Source: CADEED01 sp044871085 (GTDB lineage: Bacteria; Pseudomonadota; Gammaproteobacteria; Steroidobacterales; Steroidobacteraceae). Taken from it: a DNA stretch of 6,096 bases. The position numbers and the translations under genes are program-made. Each line of letters starts with the position of its first letter. Positions within the stretch are counted from its first letter, which is position 1. The notes under the pieces are model-generated. The model ran no database searches and was not told where the DNA came from. It saw nothing but the letters and a program-made list of their open reading frames with translations. The stretch is from contig JBIOZI010000318.1 of the NCBI GenBank assembly GCA_044871085.1, forward strand, positions 1 through 6,096. Direction: 5' to 3'. This document shows positions 1-6,096 of this stretch, one piece after another.

Positions 1-516
1 TTCGAAGAAGTTGCGGTAACGATCGTGCGCGCCACGCCGCTGCCGCGCATGCTTGATCGGGCACCAGTACTGCTCGGTCCGGCTGGCGATCTCGCGCACG
101 TACGCGACGAGGCCGTTCGCATAGGAGCAATAGGCGCAGTTGAACCGCTCGAACAAGTTCAAGTATCCGAGCTGCGCGCGGTCGAAAGCGAAGTAGTCGG
201 CGCGCCTGGCCTTCGCGATTCCGTACGCGGGAAAACACACGGCCTGGTAGACCGTGACGGCGAGATCGAGCAGCAGCAGCGGCACGCCCACCGAATAGAT
301 GAACGGCGCCGTCAGCAGCACCCACGCGCGCGTGCCGAATAGATAGTGATGCAGCCGGGTCCGCAGGCGGCGGTGCGCGTCGCGCAACGGCCGGTCGTAC
401 TCGACAGCACCGTCCGGCCCGTGGCGCAGGAACGTGGGAGCGCCCGCCAGCCTGGCTTGCATCTCGTCCTCGAGGACGCGCGCCTTGCGCGGCATTTCGA
501 TTGCTTCGGCTTTCAT
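1..516 (-). CDS. Conserved membrane protein of unknown function with CxxC and WCPIKH motifs (partial, C-terminus off the left edge)
   Basis: An open minus-strand frame runs from an ATG at 516-514 to base 1 with no stop, giving 172 residues of a longer protein. GGGAG lies six bases before the ATG, a good ribosome binding site. The N-terminal 60 residues are charged. A strongly hydrophobic stretch at about residues 64-95 could form one long or two short membrane helices. A conserved-looking soluble part follows, with C127-x2-C130 in FNCAYCSYANGL and then C152 and H156 in YWCPIKHA, a spacing that could bind a metal or form a disulfide. I recall similar uncharacterised proteobacterial proteins with this Cys/His block but know no function for them. 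It lies 112 bp downstream of the cardiolipin-synthase-like gene on the same strand, so co-transcription is plausible. The plus-strand frames over this stretch give Arg/Ala/Gln-rich products without domains and are shadows. Confidence 0.82.
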   Translation of the reverse strand, partial: MKAEAIEMPRKARVLEDEMQARLAGAPTFLRHGPDGAVEYDRPLRDAHRRLRTRLHHYLFGTRAWVLLTAPFIYSVGVPLLLLDLAVTVYQAVCFPAYGIAKARRADYFAFDRAQLGYLNLFERFNCAYCSYANGLVAYVREIASRTEQYWCPIKHARQRRGAHDRYRNFFE

Positions 517-628
517 GCGCGGCTCCCGCTCGTGCCGGGCCACAGGGCGCAGCCGGTTGTCCCTTGTACTCGCGCGCGCAGGGCGCGGAATCAGGTCGAC
601 CACGTACGATCGCCGCGGCCATGGGCGC

Positions 629-1990
629 TCAGAGCTGGAAGGCCACCGTCAGCATCAGTCCCTCGGCCACGTCGCGCATCAAACCCGGGGCGCGCGGCAC
701 GAACGGCTCGCCGCGCGCCGCCAGGCGCTCCAACCACTGCGACAGCCAGACAATCTCGCGCTCGCCGTAGAACAGGAACTCCGATTCGTAGTTCAGCAGC
801 AGGCTGCGCGCATCGAGGTTGACCGAGCCGCACAACGCCAGCGATGCGTCGACCACCACGGCCTTCGCATGCACCATCTCGTCCATGAGACGAATCTGCG
901 CGCCGGCAGCGGCCAGCGCTCGCAGCCCGCGCGAACGGACGAAATCCGCCAGGCGATGGTTGGAAACGCGCGGCAGTATCAGTGTGAGCCGCACCCCGCG
1001 CAGCGCAGCGAGCCGCATCGCGGTCAGCAGACTCTCGTCGGGCACGAAGTACGGCGTCACCGCGAGCAGCGAATGCTCGGCGCGCGCGCACGCGCTGACG
1101 AGCACGGCATGGACGGTGTCCTCGGCCTGGTCGGGGCCGCTCGGCAGATACTGTGCGCAAGCGGCGGCGCACGACTCAGCCGCTTCGCGCACTTCCGCCG
1201 GCGCAGGTGCCGGGTCCGCGCCCCAGTCGAGCGCGAACTGACGCGCCGCCGCGCCGACCGCTGCGCCGCTGAGGTCGAACGACAGGTCGATCCAGCATCG
1301 CGAGCCGGCGGATTCGGTGCAGAAATATTCGAGCGCGAGATTCCGTCCGCCCGACCACAGCCGCCGGCCGTCCGACACGACCAGCTTCCGATGGTTGCGC
1401 AGGTTGCGCGGCTGGCGGCGCAGGCTGAACAGCGGCCTGAACAGCTTGACCTGCCCGCCGGCAGATCTCAGGGACTCGAACGACGGACGCCGCGCGAGCC
1501 ACACTCCCGCGCCGTCGACCAGCAAGCGAACCTGCACGCCCTCGCGCGCGCGTTGCGCGAGGCGCGCCAGCAATTCCCGTCCGAGAGCGTCGTCGCCGAC
1601 GATGAACGTGCAGAGGTCGAGCGACTGCCGTGCGCCGTCGATCAGCTCCCACAGCGCCTGGCGCGCCTGCGCGCCGTCGGCATGGAATCGCACCTGCGCG
1701 GTGCCCGGAGGCGGCAGGCCGAACGATCGGACCAGTGCCGCTGCCCAGTGATGCTGGCGCCCGGCCGCTGCCCCCTGTGTCTTCGGAGCCTTGAACTTGC
1801 GCCGACCGAAGACGAGATACAACGGCAGGAACAGATAGGGAAGCAGCCACAGCCCCACGACCCATGCGATCGCGGAGGCGGGCGGCCGGCGAATCTGCGC
1901 GGCGCGCGTCGTCAGGACATAGACGAGCAGCGCGAGCGCGGCAAACAGGAAATGCTGGCTCGCGGAAGGCAGCCAGTGGGCGGCGATCAT
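629..1990 (-). CDS. Cardiolipin synthase-like phospholipase D family membrane protein
   Basis: Probably makes or remodels phospholipid at the inner membrane; bacterial Cls enzymes condense phosphatidylglycerol, or phosphatidylglycerol with another phospholipid, into cardiolipin. From Met at 1990 the protein has 453 residues, near the size of ClsA-type enzymes. Two hydrophobic segments (about 14-28 and 40-62, the latter ending LYLVFGRRK) match the usual N-terminal anchor. Two PLD domains follow, each with an intact HxKx4D motif: H200/K202/D207 (HRKLVVSD, then GGRN) and H374/K376/D381 (HAKAVVVD, then GSVN). TPYFVPDE at about 312-319 is typical of the second cardiolipin synthase domain. The stop is TGA at 631-629. 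The frame extends upstream to a GTG at 2053 that would add 21 residues rich in Arg and Pro. I prefer 1990 because the membrane anchor then begins near the N-terminus, although no clear Shine-Dalgarno precedes it. Other PLD-family transferase or phosphodiesterase activities remain possible. Confidence 0.9.
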   Translation of the reverse strand: MIAAHWLPSASQHFLFAALALLVYVLTTRAAQIRRPPASAIAWVVGLWLLPYLFLPLYLVFGRRKFKAPKTQGAAAGRQHHWAAALVRSFGLPPPGTAQVRFHADGAQARQALWELIDGARQSLDLCTFIVGDDALGRELLARLAQRAREGVQVRLLVDGAGVWLARRPSFESLRSAGGQVKLFRPLFSLRRQPRNLRNHRKLVVSDGRRLWSGGRNLALEYFCTESAGSRCWIDLSFDLSGAAVGAAARQFALDWGADPAPAPAEVREAAESCAAACAQYLPSGPDQAEDTVHAVLVSACARAEHSLLAVTPYFVPDESLLTAMRLAALRGVRLTLILPRVSNHRLADFVRSRGLRALAAAGAQIRLMDEMVHAKAVVVDASLALCGSVNLDARSLLLNYESEFLFYGEREIVWLSQWLERLAARGEPFVPRAPGLMRDVAEGLMLTVAFQL

Positions 1991-2045
1991 GCGGCCGTCA
2001 CAGGGCGCGTGTCCGGGCGTTTGCCATACGTAGTACTGCGGCCTT

Positions 2046-2070
2046 CGTCGCACATCTTCCCGATGCGACG
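2046..2070. repeat. 7-bp inverted repeat with 11-nt spacer
   Basis: CGTCGCA at 2046-2052 is the exact reverse complement of TGCGACG at 2064-2070, with 11 bases between. It lies between the divergent genes and covers the alternative GTG start (2053-2051) of the minus-strand gene. It could be an operator half-site pair or an RNA hairpin in the minus-strand leader. There is no T-run beside it, so a terminator is unlikely. Chance occurrence in GC-rich DNA is also possible. Confidence 0.4.
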
Positions 2071-2090
2071 GCGGCGCTCGCTCCCCAACA

Positions 2091-2104
2091 ATCCTGGCCA
2101 GGAT
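2091..2104. repeat. Perfect 14-bp palindrome, candidate operator of the efflux operon
   Basis: ATCCTGGCCAGGAT is identical to its own reverse complement over all 14 bases, with no spacer. It ends nine bases before the GAGGAGG ribosome binding site and 20 bases before the ATG of the first efflux-operon gene. Perfect dyads near the transcription start of efflux operons often bind dimeric repressors (TetR, MarR and similar families). No regulator gene is visible in this window, so the binding protein, if any, is unknown. Confidence 0.45.
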
Positions 2105-2113
2105 CTTTACAGC

Positions 2114-2120
2114 GAGGAGG
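2114..2120 (+). promoter_or_regulatory. Strong ribosome binding site of the DUF2892 gene
   Basis: GAGGAGG is a near-consensus Shine-Dalgarno sequence four bases before the ATG at 2125. It is the only strong ribosome binding site seen in the plus-strand operon. The two later genes rely on close coupling, so this site may set translation entry for the cluster. Confidence 0.8.
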
Positions 2121-2124
2121 CAAC

Positions 2125-2328
2125 ATGTCCATCGACCGCATCGTGCTCTTGTTCGCCGGCACCATGACTCTGCTGAGTCTCGCGCTCGGCCACTACGTCA
2201 GCGAATACTGGTTGCTGCTCGCGACCTTCGTCGGGCTCAACATGTTGCAGGCGTCTTTCACGGGATTCTGTCCGCTGGCGATCTTCCTCAAGAAGGCCGG
2301 CGTCAGGGCCGGCGCGGCGTTTCACTGA
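2125..2328 (+). CDS. Small two-helix inner-membrane protein, DUF2892/YgaP-like
   Basis: A 67-residue protein that starts at the ATG served by GAGGAGG and stops at TGA 2326-2328. It has two hydrophobic segments, about residues 5-22 and 27-45, then FTGFCPLAIFLKKAGV. The GxCP motif with C49 right after helix 2 and a short basic tail are typical of the DUF2892 (YgaP transmembrane-like) family. In YgaP itself this membrane part is joined to a rhodanese domain; here it stands alone. Its biochemical role is unknown. The adaptor gene starts one base after its stop, so it is the first gene of the efflux operon. I recall such small proteins beside RND pumps of this type in other proteobacteria, which suggests an accessory or regulatory partner of the pump, but that is inference. 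A longer upstream reading of the same frame lacks a better start and runs antisense into the neighbouring gene. Confidence 0.85.
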   Translation: MSIDRIVLLFAGTMTLLSLALGHYVSEYWLLLATFVGLNMLQASFTGFCPLAIFLKKAGVRAGAAFH

Positions 2329-2329
2329 G

Positions 2330-3403
2330 ATGTCCGCGAAACGCGTGGCCCGGGCCGGGTGCGCGGCCGTCGTACTCGCGCTGTTCGGCTGCGGCGGCCC
2401 GCAGACCGCGGTCCAGCGCGCGCGGCCGGCGCCGCTCGAGTCCATCGTGCTCGAGCCGCGGGACGCGCCGCTCGAGCGGCAGCTCGACGGGAAGATAGAG
2501 GCCGTCAACCAGGGAACGGTCGCGGCCCAGACTGCGGGGCGCGTCACCGAGATCCTCTATGACGTGAACGACTTCGTGCCCGCCGGCGCCGTCATCGTCC
2601 GGCTGCGCGCCACCGAACAGCGCGCGGGCCTGTTGCAGGCGCAGGCCACGCTGCGCGAAGCGACCGCGCGCCAGACCCAGGCGATGCAGCAGTTCGAGCG
2701 CGTCGCGGTGATGTACGAAAACAAGCTGGTGGCGAGAGCCGCGCTGGATGAAGCCACGGCCGACCGGGCCGCGGCCACGGCGCAGCTCGCGGCCGCGCGC
2801 GCGGCGCTGCAAAGCGCGCAGGAAGGCGTGGCCTACACGGAGGTTCGTGCGCCCTACGCGGGCGTCGTCACCCGGCGCAACGTCGAAGTGGGCGAAACGG
2901 TATCGCCCGGCACGCCGCTCATGAGCGGGCTGTCGCTGCAATACTTGCGCGTCGCGGTGGATGTGCCGCAGTCGATCGTCGATCGGGTGCGGCGCATACG
3001 CAAAGCGGCCGTGTATGTCGGAGAGCGGCGTGTCGAAGCCAGCAGGCTCACGATCTTTCCGGAGGCCGCGGCCACATCCAGCACGTTTCGCGCGCGCCTC
3101 GAGCTGCCGGAAAATGCCGCCGACCTGTATCCGGGCATGTTCGTAAAGGTTGCGTTCGTCATCGGCGCAGCGCCGCGGCTGCTGGTGCCGCATTCCTCGC
3201 TGGTGGAACGCGGCGAGATCACCGCCGTATACGTACTCGACGCGGCGGGCCGCGCCTCGCTGCGACAGGTTCGTCTCGGGCACCGGTTCGACGAGACAAT
3301 CGAAGTACTCGCAGGTCTCGAGGCGGGCGAGCGCATCGCGACCGATCCGCTGGCGGCGATGCGGCAGCTCGCGGCCGGCACCGCGGTGGACGGCGGATCG
3401 TGA
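2330..3403 (+). CDS. RND efflux pump periplasmic adaptor (membrane fusion protein), lipoprotein
   Basis: The 357-residue adaptor should bridge the inner-membrane permease and an outer-membrane channel. Residues 1-21 form a lipoprotein signal with lipobox LFGC (lipidated C21). The domains follow the AcrA/HlyD order: half lipoyl motif at about 60-92, an Ala/Gln/Arg-rich alpha-helical hairpin at about 93-168, the second lipoyl half at about 169-203 (VRAPYAGVVTRRNVEVGETV), a beta-barrel at about 205-280 and a membrane-proximal domain at about 284-345. Length fits the family (about 350-400). ATG 2330 starts one base after the previous stop (TGAGATG) with no real Shine-Dalgarno, so translation is probably coupled. 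The stop overlaps the permease start as GTGA. At the hairpin tip, R124, M128 and A135 align by eye with the R, L and S of the AcrA RLS motif used for TolC-type docking, so two of the three positions differ. A large antisense frame here is a shadow. Confidence 0.93.
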   Translation: MSAKRVARAGCAAVVLALFGCGGPQTAVQRARPAPLESIVLEPRDAPLERQLDGKIEAVNQGTVAAQTAGRVTEILYDVNDFVPAGAVIVRLRATEQRAGLLQAQATLREATARQTQAMQQFERVAVMYENKLVARAALDEATADRAAATAQLAAARAALQSAQEGVAYTEVRAPYAGVVTRRNVEVGETVSPGTPLMSGLSLQYLRVAVDVPQSIVDRVRRIRKAAVYVGERRVEASRLTIFPEAAATSSTFRARLELPENAADLYPGMFVKVAFVIGAAPRLLVPHSSLVERGEITAVYVLDAAGRASLRQVRLGHRFDETIEVLAGLEAGERIATDPLAAMRQLAAGTAVDGGS

Positions 3404-6096
3404 GCAGGGACGCGGACCGCGCACCGGGCGTCGGCGGCCGGCTGGCGCGCGCCTTCCTCTGCCGCAAGCTCACTCCCCTGCTGGCGGTCGCCGCTTTGTT
3501 AGCCGGCGCATTTGCCGTGCTCGTCACGCCGCGCGAGGAGGAGCCGCAGATCGACGTCACGTTCGCCAACGTCTTCGTGGCGTTTCCCGGCGCGTCCGCC
3601 GAGCAGGTCGAGAACCTGGTCGCGTCGCCCATGGAAAAGGTGCTCGGCGAGATCTCCGGTGTCGAGCACATCTCCTCCGCGTCGCGGCCGGGCCTCGCGG
3701 TGCTCGGCGTGCAGTTTCGCGTCGGCGAGCCGCGCACCGAGGCCATCGTGCGGCTGTACAACGCCATCTACTCGAACCAGGACTGGCAACCGCCCGGCGC
3801 GGGCGTCCTCCAGCCGCTGGTGAAGCCGAAGGGAATCGACGACGTGCCGGTGGTGACGCTCACGCTGTGGACGCAGGACGCGGCGCGCGGCCCGCAAGAG
3901 CTCGGGCAGGTGGCGCGCTCCATCGAAGCGGAGATCAAGCGAGTGCCGGGCACGCGCAATGTGTACACCGTGGGCGACCAGCAGAGCGTGGTGCGCGTGG
4001 ATCTCGACGCGCAGAGACTTTCGGGCTTCGGCCTGACCGTCGAGGAGCTGGCGGCGGCGCTGCAAGCGGCGAACGTGGCACGGCACGCCGGCAACCTGGT
4101 CGGCGGCAACGAAGTCATCGAGGTCGACGCCGGTACCTTCCTCGCGGACCGCGACGAGGTCGCGGGGCTCGTCGTCGGCGCGCGCGACGGCCGGCCGGTA
4201 TTCCTCGAGGATGTCGCCGCCGTCACCGCAGGAGCGGCGCAGCCGGCCTCCCATGTGTGGATGGGTACGGGCCGCGGCGCGGACACGCGTCGCATCGCCG
4301 CGGCCGCGCACGCCCCCGCGGTGACGATCGCGATCTCGAAGAAGCCCGGCGAGAACGCCATCGAGGTTGCGGACCACGTGATCCGGCGCCTGGAGCAGCT
4401 TCGCGGCACGTTCATCCCCGCCGGCATCGAAGCGACGGTCACGCGCAACTACGGCGTGACGGCGAACGACAAGGCGGCGAAGCTCATCCAGAAGCTGCTG
4501 TTCGCGACGATATCGGTGGTGATGTTGGTCGTACTGGCCATGGGCCGGCGCGAGGCCGCGGTGGTGGGCACGGCGATCGTGGTCACCCTGGCCGCGACCC
4601 TGTTCGCCTCCTGGGCCTGGGGCTTCACCATCAATCGCGTATCGCTGTTCGCGCTGATCTTCTCCATCGGCATCCTGGTGGACGATGCCATCGTCATCGT
4701 CGAGAACATCCATCGTCACGTGCGGCTGCCGGAAAACCGCGACGCGCCGCTCGCACGCATCATCCCGCGTGCCGTCGACGAGGTGGGCGGACCGACCATC
4801 CTCGCAACTTTCACGGTCATCGCCGCGCTGCTGCCGATGGCCTTCGTGAGCGGCCTCATGGGGCCGTACATGAGCCCCATCCCCATCAACTCGAGCATGG
4901 GAATGATCATCTCGCTGGCAGTCGCGCTGGTGTTCACGCCCTGGTTGTGCCGCAAGCTGCTGGCCGCGCGTGCCGCCGGCCACCACCAGGGCGAGAGCCC
5001 GCGAATTCGCGCACTGTTCGAGCGCGTGATGGTCCCGTTCCTCGGCGCCGCACCGGCGCGCCGGCGCCGCCACAAGCTCTACTGGGCAGTGGCCGGCGCC
5101 ATCGCGATCGCGCTGCTGCTGGTGGCGGCCAAGCTGGTGGTGATGAAGATGCTGCCGTTCGACAACAAGTCGGAATTCCAGGTCATCGTCAATCTACCCG
5201 AGGGCACCACGGTGGAAACCACCGCGCGGGTGCTCCAGGAGCTCGCGCAGGAAATCCGGGCACTGCCGGAAGTGCGCGACTACCAGGCCTACGCCGGCAC
5301 CGCGGCACCCATCAACTTCAACGGCCTGGTGCGGCAGTACTACCTGCGCGAGAGCCCCGAGCTCGGCGACCTGCAGGTGAACCTGGTCGACAAGCACGCG
5401 CGCGCGCGGCACAGCCACGAGATCGCGCTCGCCGTTCAGCCCGCCCTCGCCGCCGTCGGACGCAGGTTCGGCGCCTCGGTGCAGGTGGTCGAGGTGCCGC
5501 CGGGGCCACCGGTGCTGGCGCCGCTGGTGGCGGAAATCTACGGGCCCGGTTACGCGGAGCAGCTGCGTGTCGCGGCCGAAGTGCGCAAGGTCTTCGACGC
5601 GACGGCCGACATCGTCGGCGTGGATGACAGCATCGAAGCGCCCGCGCGCCGGCTCGTGGTCGAAGTGGACCGGCAGAAGGCGGCGCAGCTCGGCGTACCG
5701 CAACAGCGGATCGTCGAGTCGCTGACCGGCGCCATCTCGGGCCACGACACCACCTACGTGCACACCGGCCGGGAGCGCTACCCGATACCCGTGCGGACGG
5801 GGCTGGCGACGGCGGACAAGGCGGATCTCGGCGCGGCGCTGGCCCTCGAGGTGCGGGCCGCCGACGGCACCGCCGTGCCGCTCTCGGAGCTGGTCCGCGT
5901 GCGGGAGGCACGCCACGACCAAACCATCTACCACAAGGACCTGCTGCCCGTGGTGTACGTCACCGGCGACATGGCCGGCGCGCTCGACAGCCCGCTGTAC
6001 GGCATGTTCGCGATGCGCAGCGCGCTGGCCGCCATCACCACGCCGGGCGGCGGCCGCCTCGGCGAAGCCTTCGTCCGCCAGCCGGCCGACACCTGG
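3400..6096 (+). CDS. RND family efflux permease (AcrB-like; partial, C-terminus off the right edge)
   Basis: An inner-membrane proton antiporter expected to form trimers and export substrates through the adaptor. The frame opens at GTG 3400, overlapping the adaptor stop as GTGA, and stays open to 6096: 899 residues of a protein that usually has about 1,050. Membrane helices are visible: TM1 at about 26-43, then after a large periplasmic domain TM2 364-382, TM3 386-408, TM4 415-435, TM5 466-484, TM6 497-516 and TM7 562-582. The second periplasmic domain then runs to the edge; TM8-12 lie outside. TM4 reads GILVDDAIVIVENI, with D428/D429 matching the AcrB proton-relay pair D407/D408. PREEEPQIDV after TM1 and AGTAAPINFNGLVRQYYLRE at 632-651 recall a widespread AcrB-like subgroup whose substrates are poorly known. 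Drug, solvent or metal export cannot be told apart here. The 825-residue frame starting at 3150 and the 524-residue antisense frame are shadows: Arg-rich and without domains. Confidence 0.95.
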   Translation, partial: MSRDADRAPGVGGRLARAFLCRKLTPLLAVAALLAGAFAVLVTPREEEPQIDVTFANVFVAFPGASAEQVENLVASPMEKVLGEISGVEHISSASRPGLAVLGVQFRVGEPRTEAIVRLYNAIYSNQDWQPPGAGVLQPLVKPKGIDDVPVVTLTLWTQDAARGPQELGQVARSIEAEIKRVPGTRNVYTVGDQQSVVRVDLDAQRLSGFGLTVEELAAALQAANVARHAGNLVGGNEVIEVDAGTFLADRDEVAGLVVGARDGRPVFLEDVAAVTAGAAQPASHVWMGTGRGADTRRIAAAAHAPAVTIAISKKPGENAIEVADHVIRRLEQLRGTFIPAGIEATVTRNYGVTANDKAAKLIQKLLFATISVVMLVVLAMGRREAAVVGTAIVVTLAATLFASWAWGFTINRVSLFALIFSIGILVDDAIVIVENIHRHVRLPENRDAPLARIIPRAVDEVGGPTILATFTVIAALLPMAFVSGLMGPYMSPIPINSSMGMIISLAVALVFTPWLCRKLLAARAAGHHQGESPRIRALFERVMVPFLGAAPARRRRHKLYWAVAGAIAIALLLVAAKLVVMKMLPFDNKSEFQVIVNLPEGTTVETTARVLQELAQEIRALPEVRDYQAYAGTAAPINFNGLVRQYYLRESPELGDLQVNLVDKHARARHSHEIALAVQPALAAVGRRFGASVQVVEVPPGPPVLAPLVAEIYGPGYAEQLRVAAEVRKVFDATADIVGVDDSIEAPARRLVVEVDRQKAAQLGVPQQRIVESLTGAISGHDTTYVHTGRERYPIPVRTGLATADKADLGAALALEVRAADGTAVPLSELVRVREARHDQTIYHKDLLPVVYVTGDMAGALDSPLYGMFAMRSALAAITTPGGGRLGEAFVRQPADTW

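Larger units (their letters stand above)
1991..2124. promoter_or_regulatory. Divergent intergenic control region
   Basis: This stretch of about 134 bp separates the minus-strand lipid-enzyme gene from the plus-strand efflux operon, so promoters for both directions should lie here. I found no convincing sigma-70 -35/-10 pair on either strand. AACAAT at 2087-2092 is a weak -10 lookalike for the plus strand but has no matching -35. The region contains two inverted repeats, listed separately. If the upstream GTG at 2053 is the true start of the minus-strand gene, the region shrinks to 2054-2124. Confidence 0.55.

Noticed and set aside
517..628. Possible terminator or small gene between the two minus-strand genes
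   Set aside because: I found no strong stem followed by a T-run on the minus strand and no small frame with a good ribosome binding site.
2021..2049. TTGCCA at 2021-2026 as a plus-strand -35 box
   Set aside because: At 17-bp spacing the -10 position reads TTCGTC, which does not resemble TATAAT, so I did not call a promoter.
434..2167. 577-residue plus-strand open frame across the minus-strand PLD-family gene
   Set aside because: The product is rich in Arg, Ala and Gln with no domain or membrane pattern, while the opposite strand encodes two intact HKD motifs. It is an antisense artefact of high GC content.
2303..3424. 373-residue minus-strand open frame opposite the adaptor
   Set aside because: It covers the adaptor almost exactly and has no domain features; the adaptor has a lipobox and both lipoyl halves.
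5043..5069. Dense GC palindromes, including CCGGCGCGCCGG at 5053-5064 flanked by two CGGCGCCG copies
   Set aside because: They encode the Ala/Arg-rich cytoplasmic loop between TM6 and TM7 (APARRRR); repeated GCC/GCG/CGC codons explain the symmetry.
3499..5073. 524-residue minus-strand open frame opposite the permease
   Set aside because: It is rich in Arg, His and Asp with no recognisable domain; codon-position GC bias of the real gene explains the open frame.
3150..5627. 825-residue plus-strand open frame overlapping adaptor and permease
   Set aside because: It is extremely Arg/Gly-rich and low in complexity, and it is the alternate frame of the permease whose own frame shows TM helices and the TM4 Asp pair.
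5194..5934. 246-residue minus-strand open frame opposite the permease second periplasmic domain
   Set aside because: Some stretches look protein-like, but it is a mirror of a well-conserved permease region and has no start signal or family resemblance.

Overview
The window comes from a high-GC bacterial chromosome. Gene style and protein similarity suggest a Gram-negative proteobacterium (beta- or gammaproteobacterial), but nothing here fixes the genus. There are five genes in two divergent groups. The first and last run off the ends of the window.

Left half, minus strand (read right to left): a phospholipase-D-superfamily, cardiolipin-synthase-like membrane enzyme (1990 to 629), then, 112 bp on, a membrane protein of unknown function with a CxxC...CPIKH signature (516 to 1, C-terminus outside the window). 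Both look membrane-associated and may be one transcription unit.

Right half, plus strand: a 67-residue two-helix membrane protein of the DUF2892/YgaP-like type (2125-2328), a lipoprotein periplasmic adaptor (membrane fusion protein, 2330-3403), and the inner-membrane permease of an RND efflux pump (3400 to beyond 6096). One base separates the first two genes and the last two overlap by four bases, so this is a tightly coupled operon. Adaptor and permease should form a proton-driven tripartite exporter with an outer-membrane channel not encoded in this window. Substrate cannot be read from the sequence.

The two groups diverge from a region of about 134 bp (1991-2124) that holds a strong Shine-Dalgarno, a perfect 14-bp palindrome just upstream of it, and a second 7-bp inverted repeat. 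These are the best candidates for control elements. I saw no RNA gene, CRISPR array, insertion sequence or phage element. This looks like ordinary chromosomal sequence with recognisable families; the least explained parts are the left-edge protein and the divergent control region, and I do not see clear evidence of a new system.
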